Below, one piece after another: positions 1-7,985 of a stretch of 64,000 nucleotides of DNA (positions are counted from its first letter, which is position 1; each line of letters begins with the position of its first letter). This DNA comes from Ardenticatenales bacterium (GTDB lineage Bacteria > Chloroflexota > Anaerolineae > Promineifilales > Promineifilaceae), in the NCBI GenBank assembly GCA_020634515.1, contig JACKBL010000008.1:248001-312000 (forward strand), given 5' to 3'. The notes under the pieces were generated by a model. It did no database searches, had not been told where the DNA came from, and was given only the letters and a program-made list of their open reading frames with translations. The translations under genes and the position numbers were made by a program.

Positions 1-3000
1 TTACTGTCAGAGGAAAGGCTTCCAACGAAACAAATAACGCGGGAACCATGTAATCTGGCAGGTTCTGCCGCAGGAACTGGCGCAGGTCGCTGATCGGCGT
101 GTTTTTCGCTTCATCTTTGAGTACGACGTAGGCAACCAGTAGTTTATTGTCCGGGTCCTTTTCTATATCTTGAGTCAGGATGATGCCTTGAGCTACAGCG
201 GGATGTTTTCCTAAAACAGTCTCAATTTCACCGGGTTCGACGCGGAAGCCGCGAATCTTCACCTGGTTGTCCCCCCGCCCCACGAACTCAATGGTGCCAT
301 CTGGTCGATAGCGAGCCAGGTCGCCCGTTTTGTACAGGCGCGCCCCCGGGCGGTCGCTGTAAGGATGGGGGATGAAACGGGCGGCGGTCAGGCTGGGGTG
401 GCGCAAATACCCCCGCGCCAGTCCGGCGCCGGCAATGTGCAATTCGCCCGGAATGCCCACCGGCGTGGGGTGCAAGTAAGGGTCGAGAATGTAAGCCTGC
501 ACATGGGGAATAGGGCGACCGAGCGGGACTTCGTACTCGTGGTCGGCTTCGCGTTGGCTCAGATTGTCGCTGATAGCCACGATGGTGCCTTCGGTTGGGC
601 CATAGGTGTTGACCAACTGGACCTGGGGGCTGACCAACGTGCGCCATTGCCGCCACCGTTCCGGCAGTGCCCGTTCCCCGCCAATAATGACCAGGCGGAC
701 CGTTTCTGGCCAGAGGAGGGTTTCGGCCACCATGCCCCGAGTCAATTCGTGCCAGTAGGCAGTGGGCAGGTCGAGGAAGGTAATGGCCTGCTGCCGGCAG
801 ATGCGCAAGAAGTGAGCGGCTGGGCCGAGCATATCATCGGTACGTAGCAGCAGGGTCGCGCCAGAGGCGAGGCAGGGGTAGATTTCTTCGGCGGCGGTGT
901 CAAAGCTGATGGAGGCAAACTGGAGTACGCGGTCCGTGGCCGTCACCTGGAAGTTTTCGATGGCGGTGGTGGTGTAATCCGCCAGCGCGCCGTTGGAGAT
1001 GGCCACGCCTTTGGGCAGGCCGGTGGAGCCAGAGGTGTAGATGATGTAGGCGTTCTGCTGGGGGTGGATAGCGACGCGGGGAGGGGTTGTCTCTTGTTGC
1101 GCCAGCCGGTCGGCGCAGGCGTCCAGGCAGAGGGTGTGTCCGTCGAAGGCGGGGGGTTGCGCCAGCAGTTGGCTGTGGGTGAGCAGCACGGCTGCGCCGG
1201 CATCGCGCAGCATGAATTCGCGGCGGCTGGCGGGGTAGAGCGGGTCTAATGGCAGGTACGCGCCGCCCGCTTTCAGGGTCGCCAGGAGAGCGACCAGCAG
1301 TTCCGGGGTGCGTTCCAGGCAAATGCCGACGACCGTTTCCGCGCCGACGCCTTGCTGGCGCAGGTAGCGAGCCAGTTGGTTGGCGCGTTGTTCCAAAGCG
1401 GCGTAGCTGAGGCAGGTGTCTTGATAGGCGATGGCGATGGCGTCTGGGGTGGCCGCCGCTTGAGCGGCGAAGCGGGCGTGGACGCTGTGGAAGGCTGGTC
1501 GTGGGGTGGGGGGAGGATTCCAGGCACGGAGGATTTGGGCTTCTGTATCGGGCGTTAGCAGGGGCAGATACCCGATGGGTTGGTCGGGGTCGGCCAGCGC
1601 CGCGCCGAGCAGCGTTTCAAACTGCGCGGCCAGCCTGACGATGGTTTCGTCTTCGTAGAGGTCTGTGTTGTATTCCCAGGAGCATTCAATGACCCCGTTG
1701 TTTTTTTCCATTGACAGCGTCAGATCAAATTTAGTCGTATCTGTGGCGGTGCGCCCCAGGCTGGCAATAGAGGTGCCGTGGTAGCCTTCTGTATCTGGGA
1801 ACATCTCTTGCCAATCTTGCCAGGCGAATAAAACCTGGAAGAATGGATTACGGTTCATGACGTCTCGCCGCGGGTGAAGTGCCGCAATAATGTGATCAAC
1901 CGGCAGGTCTTTGTGTGTTTGAGCGGAGAGTACAACTTCTTGAACGCGGTGCAGCAATTCTCGAAAGGGCGGATTGCCGGACAGATCGGTGCGTAAGATA
2001 ATGGTGTCAACAAAGAATCCAATTAGCTTCTCTAATTCAGGTCGTTCCCGGTTGGTGGTAATGGAACCAATGATAATGTCGTGCTGGTTGGCATACCGTC
2101 CTAACAATACTTTGAAGGTGGCCAGGCCAACGATGAATCCGGTGACTTTTTCTTGTTGCGCCAGAAGCTGTAAGGATGATGTGAAATTTGCCGGCAGTGC
2201 CCGGGAACGCATCACGCCTTTGGCATAGGGTGTCGGGTGTCGGGGCCGGTCAACGGGCAGTTGCAGCAGAGTTGCATCCGCCAGTTTTTGTCGCCAATAA
2301 GCCAGCAATTTGTCTGGTGACTGGCCGAGCAGTCGTTGTTGTTGCCAGTACGCAAAATCACCATATTGGATAGGTAATGCCGGCAGCGGGGAGGGATTGC
2401 CGGCAGCGAAAGCCTGGTAAAGCGCCGTTAGCTCGTTTTGCCGTATGGTAATAGACCACCCATCGCAAGAGATGTGATGCTGCGTGAAAACGGTAATGTG
2501 CTCATCTGCCGCCAGGCGGATGAGTACCGCCCGCCACGGCAAATCGCGCCGCAAGTCAATAGGGCATTCCGCTTCTATTTTGGCTAATTTCCGCAACTCT
2601 TCATCGCGCTTTTCTTCTGCCAGCCCACTTAGGTCAACCTGCGATAGTGACCAGTCAATTGATGGGGCAATGATCTGTACCGGCTCGTCATCGACGACCG
2701 CGTAGCGTGTGCGTAAAATCTCGTGTCGGCGAGCCATTTCCAAAAACGCCTGCTCAAGGGCAGCGAACACAAGCCGCCCCTTGATCTGAATACCGTGTGA
2801 CTCATTGTAGGCGGGGCTATCTGGTTCCCATTCAAAGAGGAACCATAGGCGCGCCTGAGCAAACGATAGCGGTGCCATGGATGGATCCGGACGTTGGGGA
2901 ATGATGTCGGGAACACGCTTATCCCCTTCGCCCCGTAACCGTTTTTGTAATAATGCCAGCTTCTCGGCGGACAGGTTTGCTCGTTTCTGTTGGAGGATTT

Positions 3001-3013
3001 CCTCGCTGCTCAC
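1..3013 (-). CDS. Nonribosomal peptide synthetase, C-A part (3' end outside window)
   Basis: Adds an amino acid to the chain delivered by the PKS proteins. It is read from a GTG at 3013 to the left window edge, about 1004 residues, so the carrier domain and anything after it are missing. A short helical N-terminus (about residues 1-28) is followed by a condensation domain with the catalytic motif HHISCDG near residue 180. An adenylation domain starts near residue 490, with YTSGSTGLPKG near 660, NTYGPTEG, YKTGDLARYRPDG and the core RGDNQVKIRGFRVEPGEIE. The A4 core reads FDTAAEE rather than the common FDxSVWE form, so I do not predict the amino acid. An in-frame stop lies at 3029-3031; GTG 3013 is the first good start and has GGGG about 10 nt upstream. 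It lies downstream of the thioesterase in the same direction, separated by a repeat element. The NRPS identity is certain; its full module content is unknown. Confidence 0.93.
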   Translation of the reverse strand, partial: MSSEEILQQKRANLSAEKLALLQKRLRGEGDKRVPDIIPQRPDPSMAPLSFAQARLWFLFEWEPDSPAYNESHGIQIKGRLVFAALEQAFLEMARRHEILRTRYAVVDDEPVQIIAPSIDWSLSQVDLSGLAEEKRDEELRKLAKIEAECPIDLRRDLPWRAVLIRLAADEHITVFTQHHISCDGWSITIRQNELTALYQAFAAGNPSPLPALPIQYGDFAYWQQQRLLGQSPDKLLAYWRQKLADATLLQLPVDRPRHPTPYAKGVMRSRALPANFTSSLQLLAQQEKVTGFIVGLATFKVLLGRYANQHDIIIGSITTNRERPELEKLIGFFVDTIILRTDLSGNPPFRELLHRVQEVVLSAQTHKDLPVDHIIAALHPRRDVMNRNPFFQVLFAWQDWQEMFPDTEGYHGTSIASLGRTATDTTKFDLTLSMEKNNGVIECSWEYNTDLYEDETIVRLAAQFETLLGAALADPDQPIGYLPLLTPDTEAQILRAWNPPPTPRPAFHSVHARFAAQAAATPDAIAIAYQDTCLSYAALEQRANQLARYLRQQGVGAETVVGICLERTPELLVALLATLKAGGAYLPLDPLYPASRREFMLRDAGAAVLLTHSQLLAQPPAFDGHTLCLDACADRLAQQETTPPRVAIHPQQNAYIIYTSGSTGLPKGVAISNGALADYTTTAIENFQVTATDRVLQFASISFDTAAEEIYPCLASGATLLLRTDDMLGPAAHFLRICRQQAITFLDLPTAYWHELTRGMVAETLLWPETVRLVIIGGERALPERWRQWRTLVSPQVQLVNTYGPTEGTIVAISDNLSQREADHEYEVPLGRPIPHVQAYILDPYLHPTPVGIPGELHIAGAGLARGYLRHPSLTAARFIPHPYSDRPGARLYKTGDLARYRPDGTIEFVGRGDNQVKIRGFRVEPGEIETVLGKHPAVAQGIILTQDIEKDPDNKLLVAYVVLKDEAKNTPISDLRQFLRQNLPDYMVPALFVSLEAFPLTV

Positions 3014-3067
3014 GTACTTAACCCCACTTTACCGCTGATCATACAGATTAGATCGATCAATAGATAA

Positions 3068-3245
3068 GGTAACTATTCAGCCTCCGGGGCACACGGACCA
3101 ACGAACCTTCACGGAAGCTCAACTTCGGACCCCAATCGTCACATTGTTCGAGTCATTTGGGATTGACGATGCAATGCCGTACTTTATTTCATCGTCAGCC
3201 CTTAGCATCAAGACAACTTCCGGGAAATGGTGGTGAATAGTTACC
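3068..3245. repeat. MITE-like element with 12 bp terminal inverted repeats (copy B1)
   Basis: The gap between the thioesterase and the NRPS is mostly filled by a 178 bp element. Its ends are perfect inverted repeats, GGTAACTATTCA (3068-3079) and TGAATAGTTACC (3234-3245). Its left part (3078-3146) is about 80% identical by eye to 51240-51308, and the motif CCAACAAACCTTCCCGGAAG recurs in variants near 62.75 kb. No protein-coding potential is evident. A non-autonomous transposon is the simplest reading; no transposase for it is in the window. Confidence 0.75.
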
Positions 3246-3283
3246 AGAAAAGGAGGAGTGCGCATAACTGGCACACTCCCCGT

Positions 3284-4054
3284 CTAAACCTGGCGCGAAA
3301 TTTGCTCCAGGTCGTAAGCCAGGACCTGCCAAAAGGCATTCTGCTCACCGTTAATGAAAAAATGGCCGCCAGGGAGCGTTCGCAGTCGAAACTTGCCCGT
3401 TGTTTGTTCGCTCCAGGCCGCTACTTCGTCATAGGTCATTAAATCGTCTTTGGCCCCGCGGAAGGCAGAGATCGGGCAGGCCAGTGGATGTTCCGTCACA
3501 TAGGTGTAGGTCTCGTTCATCTGGAAATCTGCACGCAAGATAGGCGTGATCAGTTCCATCAATTCGGCGTTTTCCAGAATGCTCGCATCCATACCGCCGA
3601 GTTGCCGCACCTTTTCTAAGAATGCGGCATCTGGCAAAGCGTAAAAAGGGCTTTCGCGCCTGGATGATTGGGGGGCGCTACGCGCGGATACGAAAAGGTG
3701 TTTTGGCAGGATGTTGTGTTTCCGACGCAATTCTCGTGTCAGGACGAAAGCAACCAAAGCCCCCAGGCTGTGCCCGAAAAAAGCAAAAGGTTTGTCTAGT
3801 CGTGCCGGCATTGTCTCCAGCAAGCTTGCCACCAGGGGTTCCACCTGAGTATAAGGCGCTTCTCGGACACGAGACTCCCGTCCCGGCGGCTGCACGGCGC
3901 AAATCTCTATGTCGCCGGGCAGATACTTCGACCATTCACGGAAAACTGTCGCTCCAGCGCCGGCATAAGGAAAACAAAACAGGCGCAGTTTGCAGTTCGG
4001 ATTAGGACGGGGAATCAAAAACCATTTGTCTGTTTTTTTTGTTGCTTCTGTCAT
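3284..4054 (-). CDS. Type II thioesterase of the PKS/NRPS cluster
   Basis: An alpha/beta-hydrolase of the external thioesterase family (GrsT/RifR type). These enzymes remove wrongly loaded or stalled acyl groups from carrier proteins of assembly lines. With the ATG at 4054 it has 256 residues, the usual family length. The oxyanion and N-terminal motif CFPYAGAGA is near residue 28. The nucleophile Ser96 lies in GHSLG, the acid is Asp203 or Asp204, and His231 lies in PGGHFF. Longer starts exist (ATG 4057, GTG 4081), but the GTG abuts an inverted-repeat element and no start has a strong ribosome site. The gene sits between the extender-unit cassette and the NRPS on the same strand. It is a housekeeping editing enzyme of the line, not the chain-releasing domain, which is not seen in this window. 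Confidence 0.92.
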   Translation of the reverse strand: MTEATKKTDKWFLIPRPNPNCKLRLFCFPYAGAGATVFREWSKYLPGDIEICAVQPPGRESRVREAPYTQVEPLVASLLETMPARLDKPFAFFGHSLGALVAFVLTRELRRKHNILPKHLFVSARSAPQSSRRESPFYALPDAAFLEKVRQLGGMDASILENAELMELITPILRADFQMNETYTYVTEHPLACPISAFRGAKDDLMTYDEVAAWSEQTTGKFRLRTLPGGHFFINGEQNAFWQVLAYDLEQISRQV

Positions 4055-4083
4055 CATCACCATCAGATTTACAGTCTGCACTT

Positions 4084-4128
4084 AGTAACCGTCCGAAAAC
4101 AACGTCACACTTTTTACGGACGGTTACT
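4084..4128. repeat. Short inverted repeat with GTAAC ends
   Basis: Arms AGTAACCGTCCG (4084-4095) and CGGACGGTTACT (4117-4128) are perfect 12 bp inverted repeats around a 21 nt A/T-rich spacer. It lies between the fkbH-like gene and the thioesterase. The GTAAC...GTTAC ends match the larger elements in neighbouring gaps, so this may be a minimal member of the same family. In RNA it would form a stem-loop just before the thioesterase start. No U-run follows, so a classical terminator is unlikely. Confidence 0.6.
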
Positions 4129-4250
4129 GCCAAGCTATCGAGGATAGCCGCTGTCCACACATTTCCGCTCTGAAGTTGCTCGTATCGCTGTTCATGCAAC
4201 GGATTGATGCCGGCAGATTGTCGCAAATTGCGTCGTTTCTGTCGGACAAG

Positions 4251-5312
4251 TTACGGGACATGGATGTCAATGTACTCCGGGAACGGTTGAATTTGCGACA
4301 AGTCATTCTCAAAAATGATCAGATCTTCATCCTGATGCGCTTCTACAAAGCCGCCAAACTTGTACGTTACATACATCATCCGATTACGACCATTGGGAAC
4401 AAACTCCGCCCGCAGCCGGGCGCCTGCGGCTTTTGCCTGTTCCATGACATAGGTCATCATAATCGTGCCGACGCCACGAGACATGACGCGGCACGACATC
4501 AACAAGAGTTTTACAGTCCAGAACGCGGCTCCTTTATCCACCAGAGCCAGGCCGATTGTGCCATAGGTTCCATACTTGTCGTCCAGACTGGCAACGAGGA
4601 GAAGGTGATCATCACTCTGGCGCAGCGCATCCAATTCATCATAGGAGTAAGTGTAGCCTGTGGTGTTCAACTGATGGGTACGTATGGTCAGTTCTTCAGC
4701 CCGCTGTAAATCTTCTTCGCGCGCCCGTTTTATCTTGAAAACCATTCCTAATTGGGCAAGGAAGGATTCGCTGGGGCCTGTGAAGGAATGTTCCGCTTCA
4801 TTCCGTCTAATGTCGCCCTGGTACATCTGGCGACGCAACCTCGACTCAGGCGTTATAAAACGGGGCTTCATCATAGGCATGTCCACAATAGCGCCCACAT
4901 CAACGGCATCAATGCACAAGACCTGCGGCAACGCGTGGTTGACTTCTTCTCGTTCGAACGGTTGATCATCAATAAAGGCAAATGTGTCTAAACCTATGTT
5001 TAGGTTCCGGGCGATGTTTTCAATGGAGCTGGATTTAGCATTCCAGTTGATTTCTGGGTATAGGAAATAGTCTTGAATACCCAATTCACCCAATTTCGCC
5101 ACGGCTGTGTCATGATCGTTGCGGCTGGCTATCGAAAGCAAGATACCTCTTTCATCCAGCGTTTGCAGTGTTCGCAGGGCGTTTTCTCGTAAAGTGACAT
5201 TGCTGTCTTCCAGCAATATCCCATCCCAAAGCGTGTTATCCAAATCCCATACCACGCATTTGATGGACTGTTTTTCCTTCCGCGCTTTCGAAATTTGTTC
5301 GTTTTTCAACAT
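4251..5312 (-). CDS. fkbH: FkbH-like HAD protein (glyceryl-ACP formation for hydroxy-/methoxymalonyl-ACP)
   Basis: FkbH-type enzymes take 1,3-bisphosphoglycerate, remove a phosphate and load a glyceryl unit on a free ACP, the first step to hydroxymalonyl- and methoxymalonyl-ACP. The 353-residue protein has the HAD motif DLDNTLW (Asp23 and Asp25), SRND near residue 63, Lys93, and IDDQPFERE near 114. A C-terminal GNAT-like half carries RTHQLNTTG near 212 and the family's cysteine in LMSCRVMSRGVG (Cys275). The ATG at 5312 is preceded by GGAGG about 8 nt upstream. It is the last gene of the cassette that starts at 7850; the acyl-CoA dehydrogenase is upstream and the thioesterase downstream. Length and motifs match the FK506/FK520 family closely. 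Assignment to this extender pathway is strong because all partner genes are adjacent. Confidence 0.93.
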   Translation of the reverse strand: MLKNEQISKARKEKQSIKCVVWDLDNTLWDGILLEDSNVTLRENALRTLQTLDERGILLSIASRNDHDTAVAKLGELGIQDYFLYPEINWNAKSSSIENIARNLNIGLDTFAFIDDQPFEREEVNHALPQVLCIDAVDVGAIVDMPMMKPRFITPESRLRRQMYQGDIRRNEAEHSFTGPSESFLAQLGMVFKIKRAREEDLQRAEELTIRTHQLNTTGYTYSYDELDALRQSDDHLLLVASLDDKYGTYGTIGLALVDKGAAFWTVKLLLMSCRVMSRGVGTIMMTYVMEQAKAAGARLRAEFVPNGRNRMMYVTYKFGGFVEAHQDEDLIIFENDLSQIQPFPEYIDIHVP

Positions 5313-5331
5313 GGATAAACCTCCAGGGTTT

Positions 5332-5405
5332 GTAATTACTAATGCGCTCTGGAGATTGGCCCAACTTCACCAGAGCAAATTGGTCCAATCTGGCTTGGCA
5401 GTTAC
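5332..5405. repeat. GTAAC-ended dispersed element (copy A1)
   Basis: A 74 bp copy in the gap between the acyl-CoA dehydrogenase and the fkbH-like gene. It begins GTAATTACTAA, ends GGCAGTTAC, and contains the core TTGGTCCAATCTGGCTTGGC shared with copies near 6.9, 7.9, 50.85 and 56.6 kb. No coding capacity. The remaining gap on either side shows nothing recognisable. Confidence 0.7.
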
Positions 5406-5477
5406 TACCCGATTTCTTGACGGTTCATAACCCATTAGACGGGCAAACCGATTACACGACGTTGTGACGCATGGCAA

Positions 5478-6605
5478 TTAGCCATAAGCATTCTTAGCAA
5501 TCATGATTTGTTGGATTTGTGTGCTGCCTTCGATGATTTCCATGACTTTTGCATCTCTCAGATACCGCTGCACCGGATAGTCCGCGCTGCACCCGTTTGC
5601 TCCATGAATCTGGACAGCATCGCTGGCGGCCTGTACCGCCATTGTCGAAGCAAAATACTTTGCAATCAGAATGCTGGTCGTCGCGTCTTTGTCTTCGATC
5701 TCTTTTTGATAGCCAGCCTGGTAACATAGCAATCTTGCCGCCTGAACATGGGTGATCATGTTTGTCATCATCTGGCGAATTAGCTGGTGATTCTTGAGTT
5801 GCGTGCCAAATTGCTGCCGCGTCTGGCTATATGCCTGAGATGCTTCAAGGCATGCCTGCCCAATTCCAACTGAGCCTGTCGCCACGCTGTAGCGCCCGAT
5901 ATCCAGAGCCGAGAGAGCAACTGTCAAGAAGCCGAATCCCTTGCCGCCAATCAGGTTTGTCTTCGGGACTTCACACTGCTCAAAGCGCAGTTCGGCTAAC
6001 ATAGACGCCCGTGTGCCTAACAGTCCGCGAATGGGCGTAATGGACAAACCTGGGGTATCCCGTTCTACGAGGAAAGCGGTGGGCTTGCCCTCACATTGGG
6101 CAAAAACCACGAATAGATCGGCTATTTGCGCAAATGTAATCCACTTCTTGCATCCGTTCAGAAGATAAGACTCCCCTTTAGGCACGGCCGTCGTTTCAAT
6201 GCTTTTGGCGTCGCTTCCGACGTTGGGTTCGCTGAGCGCAAAGGCGCCAATCTTTTCGCCTGTAGCGAGTTTGGGCAACCAGCTTTCTTTTTGCGCGGCG
6301 GTCCCCCATCGCAGAATAGCGTACGAGAGCATACTGTGTACAGTCAGCAGACTGCGCACGGAAGAACAGCCTCGTCCTAACTCTTCGTTTAGCACGCCGA
6401 ATGTGATCAGGTCGGTGCCCATCCCTCCCATTTCGTCAGGAATAATCGCGCCCAGATATTTCTTTTGCGCCAGTTTTTGGATCATCTCTTGAGGAAGCAT
6501 TTCCTGGCGGTCAAATTCCGCGGCGTAGGGGAAAACTTCCTGATCAACGAACGCTCGAAAAGCAGCCTTGCTAGCTTGTTGTTGTTCTGTTAATGCCAGT
6601 CTCAT
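5478..6605 (-). CDS. Acyl-CoA dehydrogenase family protein (FkbI-like, acts on glyceryl-ACP)
   Basis: A 375-residue flavoprotein of the acyl-CoA dehydrogenase family, the normal family length. FAD and substrate motifs are visible: FALSEPNVGSDA near residue 137, WITFAQ near 154, RQQFGTQLKNHQL near 268, and the C-terminal VMEIIEGSTQIQQIMIAKNAYG that closes the fold. In FkbI-type pathways the enzyme works with FkbK to oxidise the ACP-bound glyceryl group stepwise to hydroxymalonyl-ACP. Context supports that role over fatty-acid degradation: it lies between the free ACP (28 nt away) and the fkbH-like gene, all in one direction inside the PKS cluster. The ATG start at 6605 follows a weak AGAG ribosome site. 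The exact oxidation step is inferred from the family, not from the sequence. Confidence 0.9.
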   Translation of the reverse strand: MRLALTEQQQASKAAFRAFVDQEVFPYAAEFDRQEMLPQEMIQKLAQKKYLGAIIPDEMGGMGTDLITFGVLNEELGRGCSSVRSLLTVHSMLSYAILRWGTAAQKESWLPKLATGEKIGAFALSEPNVGSDAKSIETTAVPKGESYLLNGCKKWITFAQIADLFVVFAQCEGKPTAFLVERDTPGLSITPIRGLLGTRASMLAELRFEQCEVPKTNLIGGKGFGFLTVALSALDIGRYSVATGSVGIGQACLEASQAYSQTRQQFGTQLKNHQLIRQMMTNMITHVQAARLLCYQAGYQKEIEDKDATTSILIAKYFASTMAVQAASDAVQIHGANGCSADYPVQRYLRDAKVMEIIEGSTQIQQIMIAKNAYG

Positions 6606-6633
6606 AGCCTGTTCTCTGGTTTTGCTGCCCCAC

Positions 6634-6879
6634 TTACATGGGCTTGACGGCCAGCTTTCGTTCCACGAAGCTGGTTAGCGCATTGATGGTACGAAAATTG
6701 TCGAGTTCCAAATCTTCATTTTCAACAGTGATGGCAAACTGTTGCTCTATGAAGACGACTAACTGCATGGCAAATAGCGAATTCACAAAACCAAGAGCAA
6801 AGATGTCCTCGTCATTTTTCAGGTCGTGGTTTTTGAAATGCCGGGAGAGAAATTTTTTTACTTCAGATTGAACTTCCAT
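6634..6879 (-). CDS. Discrete acyl carrier protein (FkbJ-like)
   Basis: An 81-residue stand-alone carrier protein. The phosphopantetheine attachment serine is Ser34 in LGFVNSLFAMQLV, a variant of the usual G-x-D-S-L in which Asp is replaced by Asn, as often seen in free ACPs of this pathway. The protein would carry the glyceryl and then the hydroxymalonyl unit that the PKS acyltransferases use. ATG 6879 is preceded by GGAG about 9 nt upstream. It follows the 3-hydroxyacyl-CoA dehydrogenase across a repeat-filled gap and is 28 nt before the acyl-CoA dehydrogenase. Confidence 0.92.
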   Translation of the reverse strand: MEVQSEVKKFLSRHFKNHDLKNDEDIFALGFVNSLFAMQLVVFIEQQFAITVENEDLELDNFRTINALTSFVERKLAVKPM

Positions 6880-6910
6880 GCTTGAATCTCCGTTTTTTTG
6901 ATTGTTTTGG

Positions 6911-6993
6911 CTGACTACTAACGCTCTCTGGAGAATGGACCAATTTGGTCATCTTCACCAGAGAAAACTGGTCCAATCTGGCTTGGCAGTTAT
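6911..6993. repeat. GTAAC-type dispersed element (copy A2)
   Basis: This copy fills most of the gap between the dehydrogenase stop (6999) and the ACP start. It reads in the same direction as copy A1 and shares its blocks CTCTGGAGA, CTTCACCAGAG and TGGTCCAATCTGGCTTGGCA. Its ends are degraded (GACTACTAACG at the left, GGCAGTTATC at the right). Non-coding. Confidence 0.68.
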
Positions 6994-6998
6994 CCAGA

Positions 6999-7850
6999 TC
7001 AATAGGTGTAGAAACCTTTTCCATTCTTGCGCCCATATAGGCCGGCATCTACCATCTTTTTCAGCAACGGGCAAGGGCGATACTTGCTATCGTTGTAGCT
7101 TTCGTATAGTACTTCGATGGAGTACAGGATGGTATCCAGACCAATGAGATCCGCTGTTTCCAGTGGCCCCATCTTATGCCCAAAGCAACTGCGGAATATC
7201 TCGTCTACATCCGCGGCGCTGGCAACCTGATCCTGGACGACATAGGCAGCTTCATTCACGGTTAACATCAAGACCCTGTTTGACACGAATCCGGGCATGT
7301 CGTTCACGACTACACACGTTTTGTTCATGCCGGCCAGAAACGCTTTGGCGGTGGCTACTGTTTCTTCAGATGTGTGATAGCCACGAATAACTTCAGCGAC
7401 ATCCTTCATGGGGACCGGATTCATGAAGTGCATTCCAATGATGCGGTCAGGGCGGTTGGTCCAGGAACCGATACGGGTAATGGAAATGCAGGATGTATTC
7501 GCGGCGAAAACGCACCGATCTGGGCATACGGAATCAAGTTTTACATAAACAGGTTGCTTGGCTTCTGGTTTCTCAATGATGTTTTCGACAACAAAATCGG
7601 CATTTGCAAGCAGATCGTATTCAGTTGTCAAGGTGATGCGTTCCAGGAGTTCATCAAGAGAAGCCTGGCTGACTGATTGCCGCAGCAGACGGGCCATGCG
7701 AAAGTTGTTGCGAAGCTGGACTCTTGCGTTTTCCAGGGCAGTCGCGGAATTGTCAATGAGCGTGACGAAGTGACCTGTGTCCGCCAGGTTTTGGGCAACG
7801 CCGACGCCCATCACGCCGGCGCCAATTACGCCTACATGTTCAATTTTCAA
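6999..7850 (-). CDS. 3-hydroxyacyl-CoA dehydrogenase family protein (FkbK-like)
   Basis: An NAD(P)-dependent dehydrogenase of the 3-hydroxybutyryl-CoA dehydrogenase family, 283 residues with the start chosen here. The Rossmann motif GAGVMG lies at residues 10-15. Further marks are NTSCISITRI and the catalytic stretch GMHFMNPVPMKDV. The C-terminal domain carries GFVSNRVLM and GPLETADLIGLDT. In the FkbG-K pathway this enzyme oxidises glyceryl-ACP. The start is TTG at 7850 because a strong AGGAGG lies 7 nt before it and the Rossmann motif then falls at the usual place. A longer reading frame to 7961 exists only because a repeat element is open in this frame. It is the first gene of the extender cassette, just downstream of PKS-5. 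Confidence 0.93.
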   Translation of the reverse strand: MKIEHVGVIGAGVMGVGVAQNLADTGHFVTLIDNSATALENARVQLRNNFRMARLLRQSVSQASLDELLERITLTTEYDLLANADFVVENIIEKPEAKQPVYVKLDSVCPDRCVFAANTSCISITRIGSWTNRPDRIIGMHFMNPVPMKDVAEVIRGYHTSEETVATAKAFLAGMNKTCVVVNDMPGFVSNRVLMLTVNEAAYVVQDQVASAADVDEIFRSCFGHKMGPLETADLIGLDTILYSIEVLYESYNDSKYRPCPLLKKMVDAGLYGRKNGKGFYTY

Positions 7851-7857
7851 GGTTACA

Positions 7858-7863
7858 CCTCCT
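7858..7863 (-). promoter_or_regulatory. Ribosome binding site that fixes the FkbK-like start
   Basis: AGGAGG on the minus strand, 7 nt before TTG 7850. It decides for the TTG start over the 37-residue longer frame, whose extra codons lie largely in repeat A3. Confidence 0.8.
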
Positions 7864-7890
7864 AATACTTCAAGTGTAGGTTGTTGTTGC

Positions 7891-7985
7891 GTAACGACTA
7901 AGCCAGATTGGAGCAATTCTCTCTGGTGAGAATGGCCATTGAGCGCGTGAAATTGGCCCAATCTCCAGATAGCGTTGGTCGTTAC
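7891..7985. repeat. GTAAC-ended element overlapping the PKS-5 stop codon (copy A3)
   Basis: A 95 bp element with terminal inverted repeats GTAACGACTAA (7891-7901) and TTGGTCGTTAC (7975-7985, one mismatch). It contains CCAGATTGG and ATTGGCCCAATCT and is inverted relative to copies A1 and A2. The minus-strand TAA stop of PKS-5 (7984-7982) lies inside its terminal repeat, so the element ends the PKS-5 reading frame. It also provides most of the false N-terminal extension of the dehydrogenase downstream. Confidence 0.72.
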
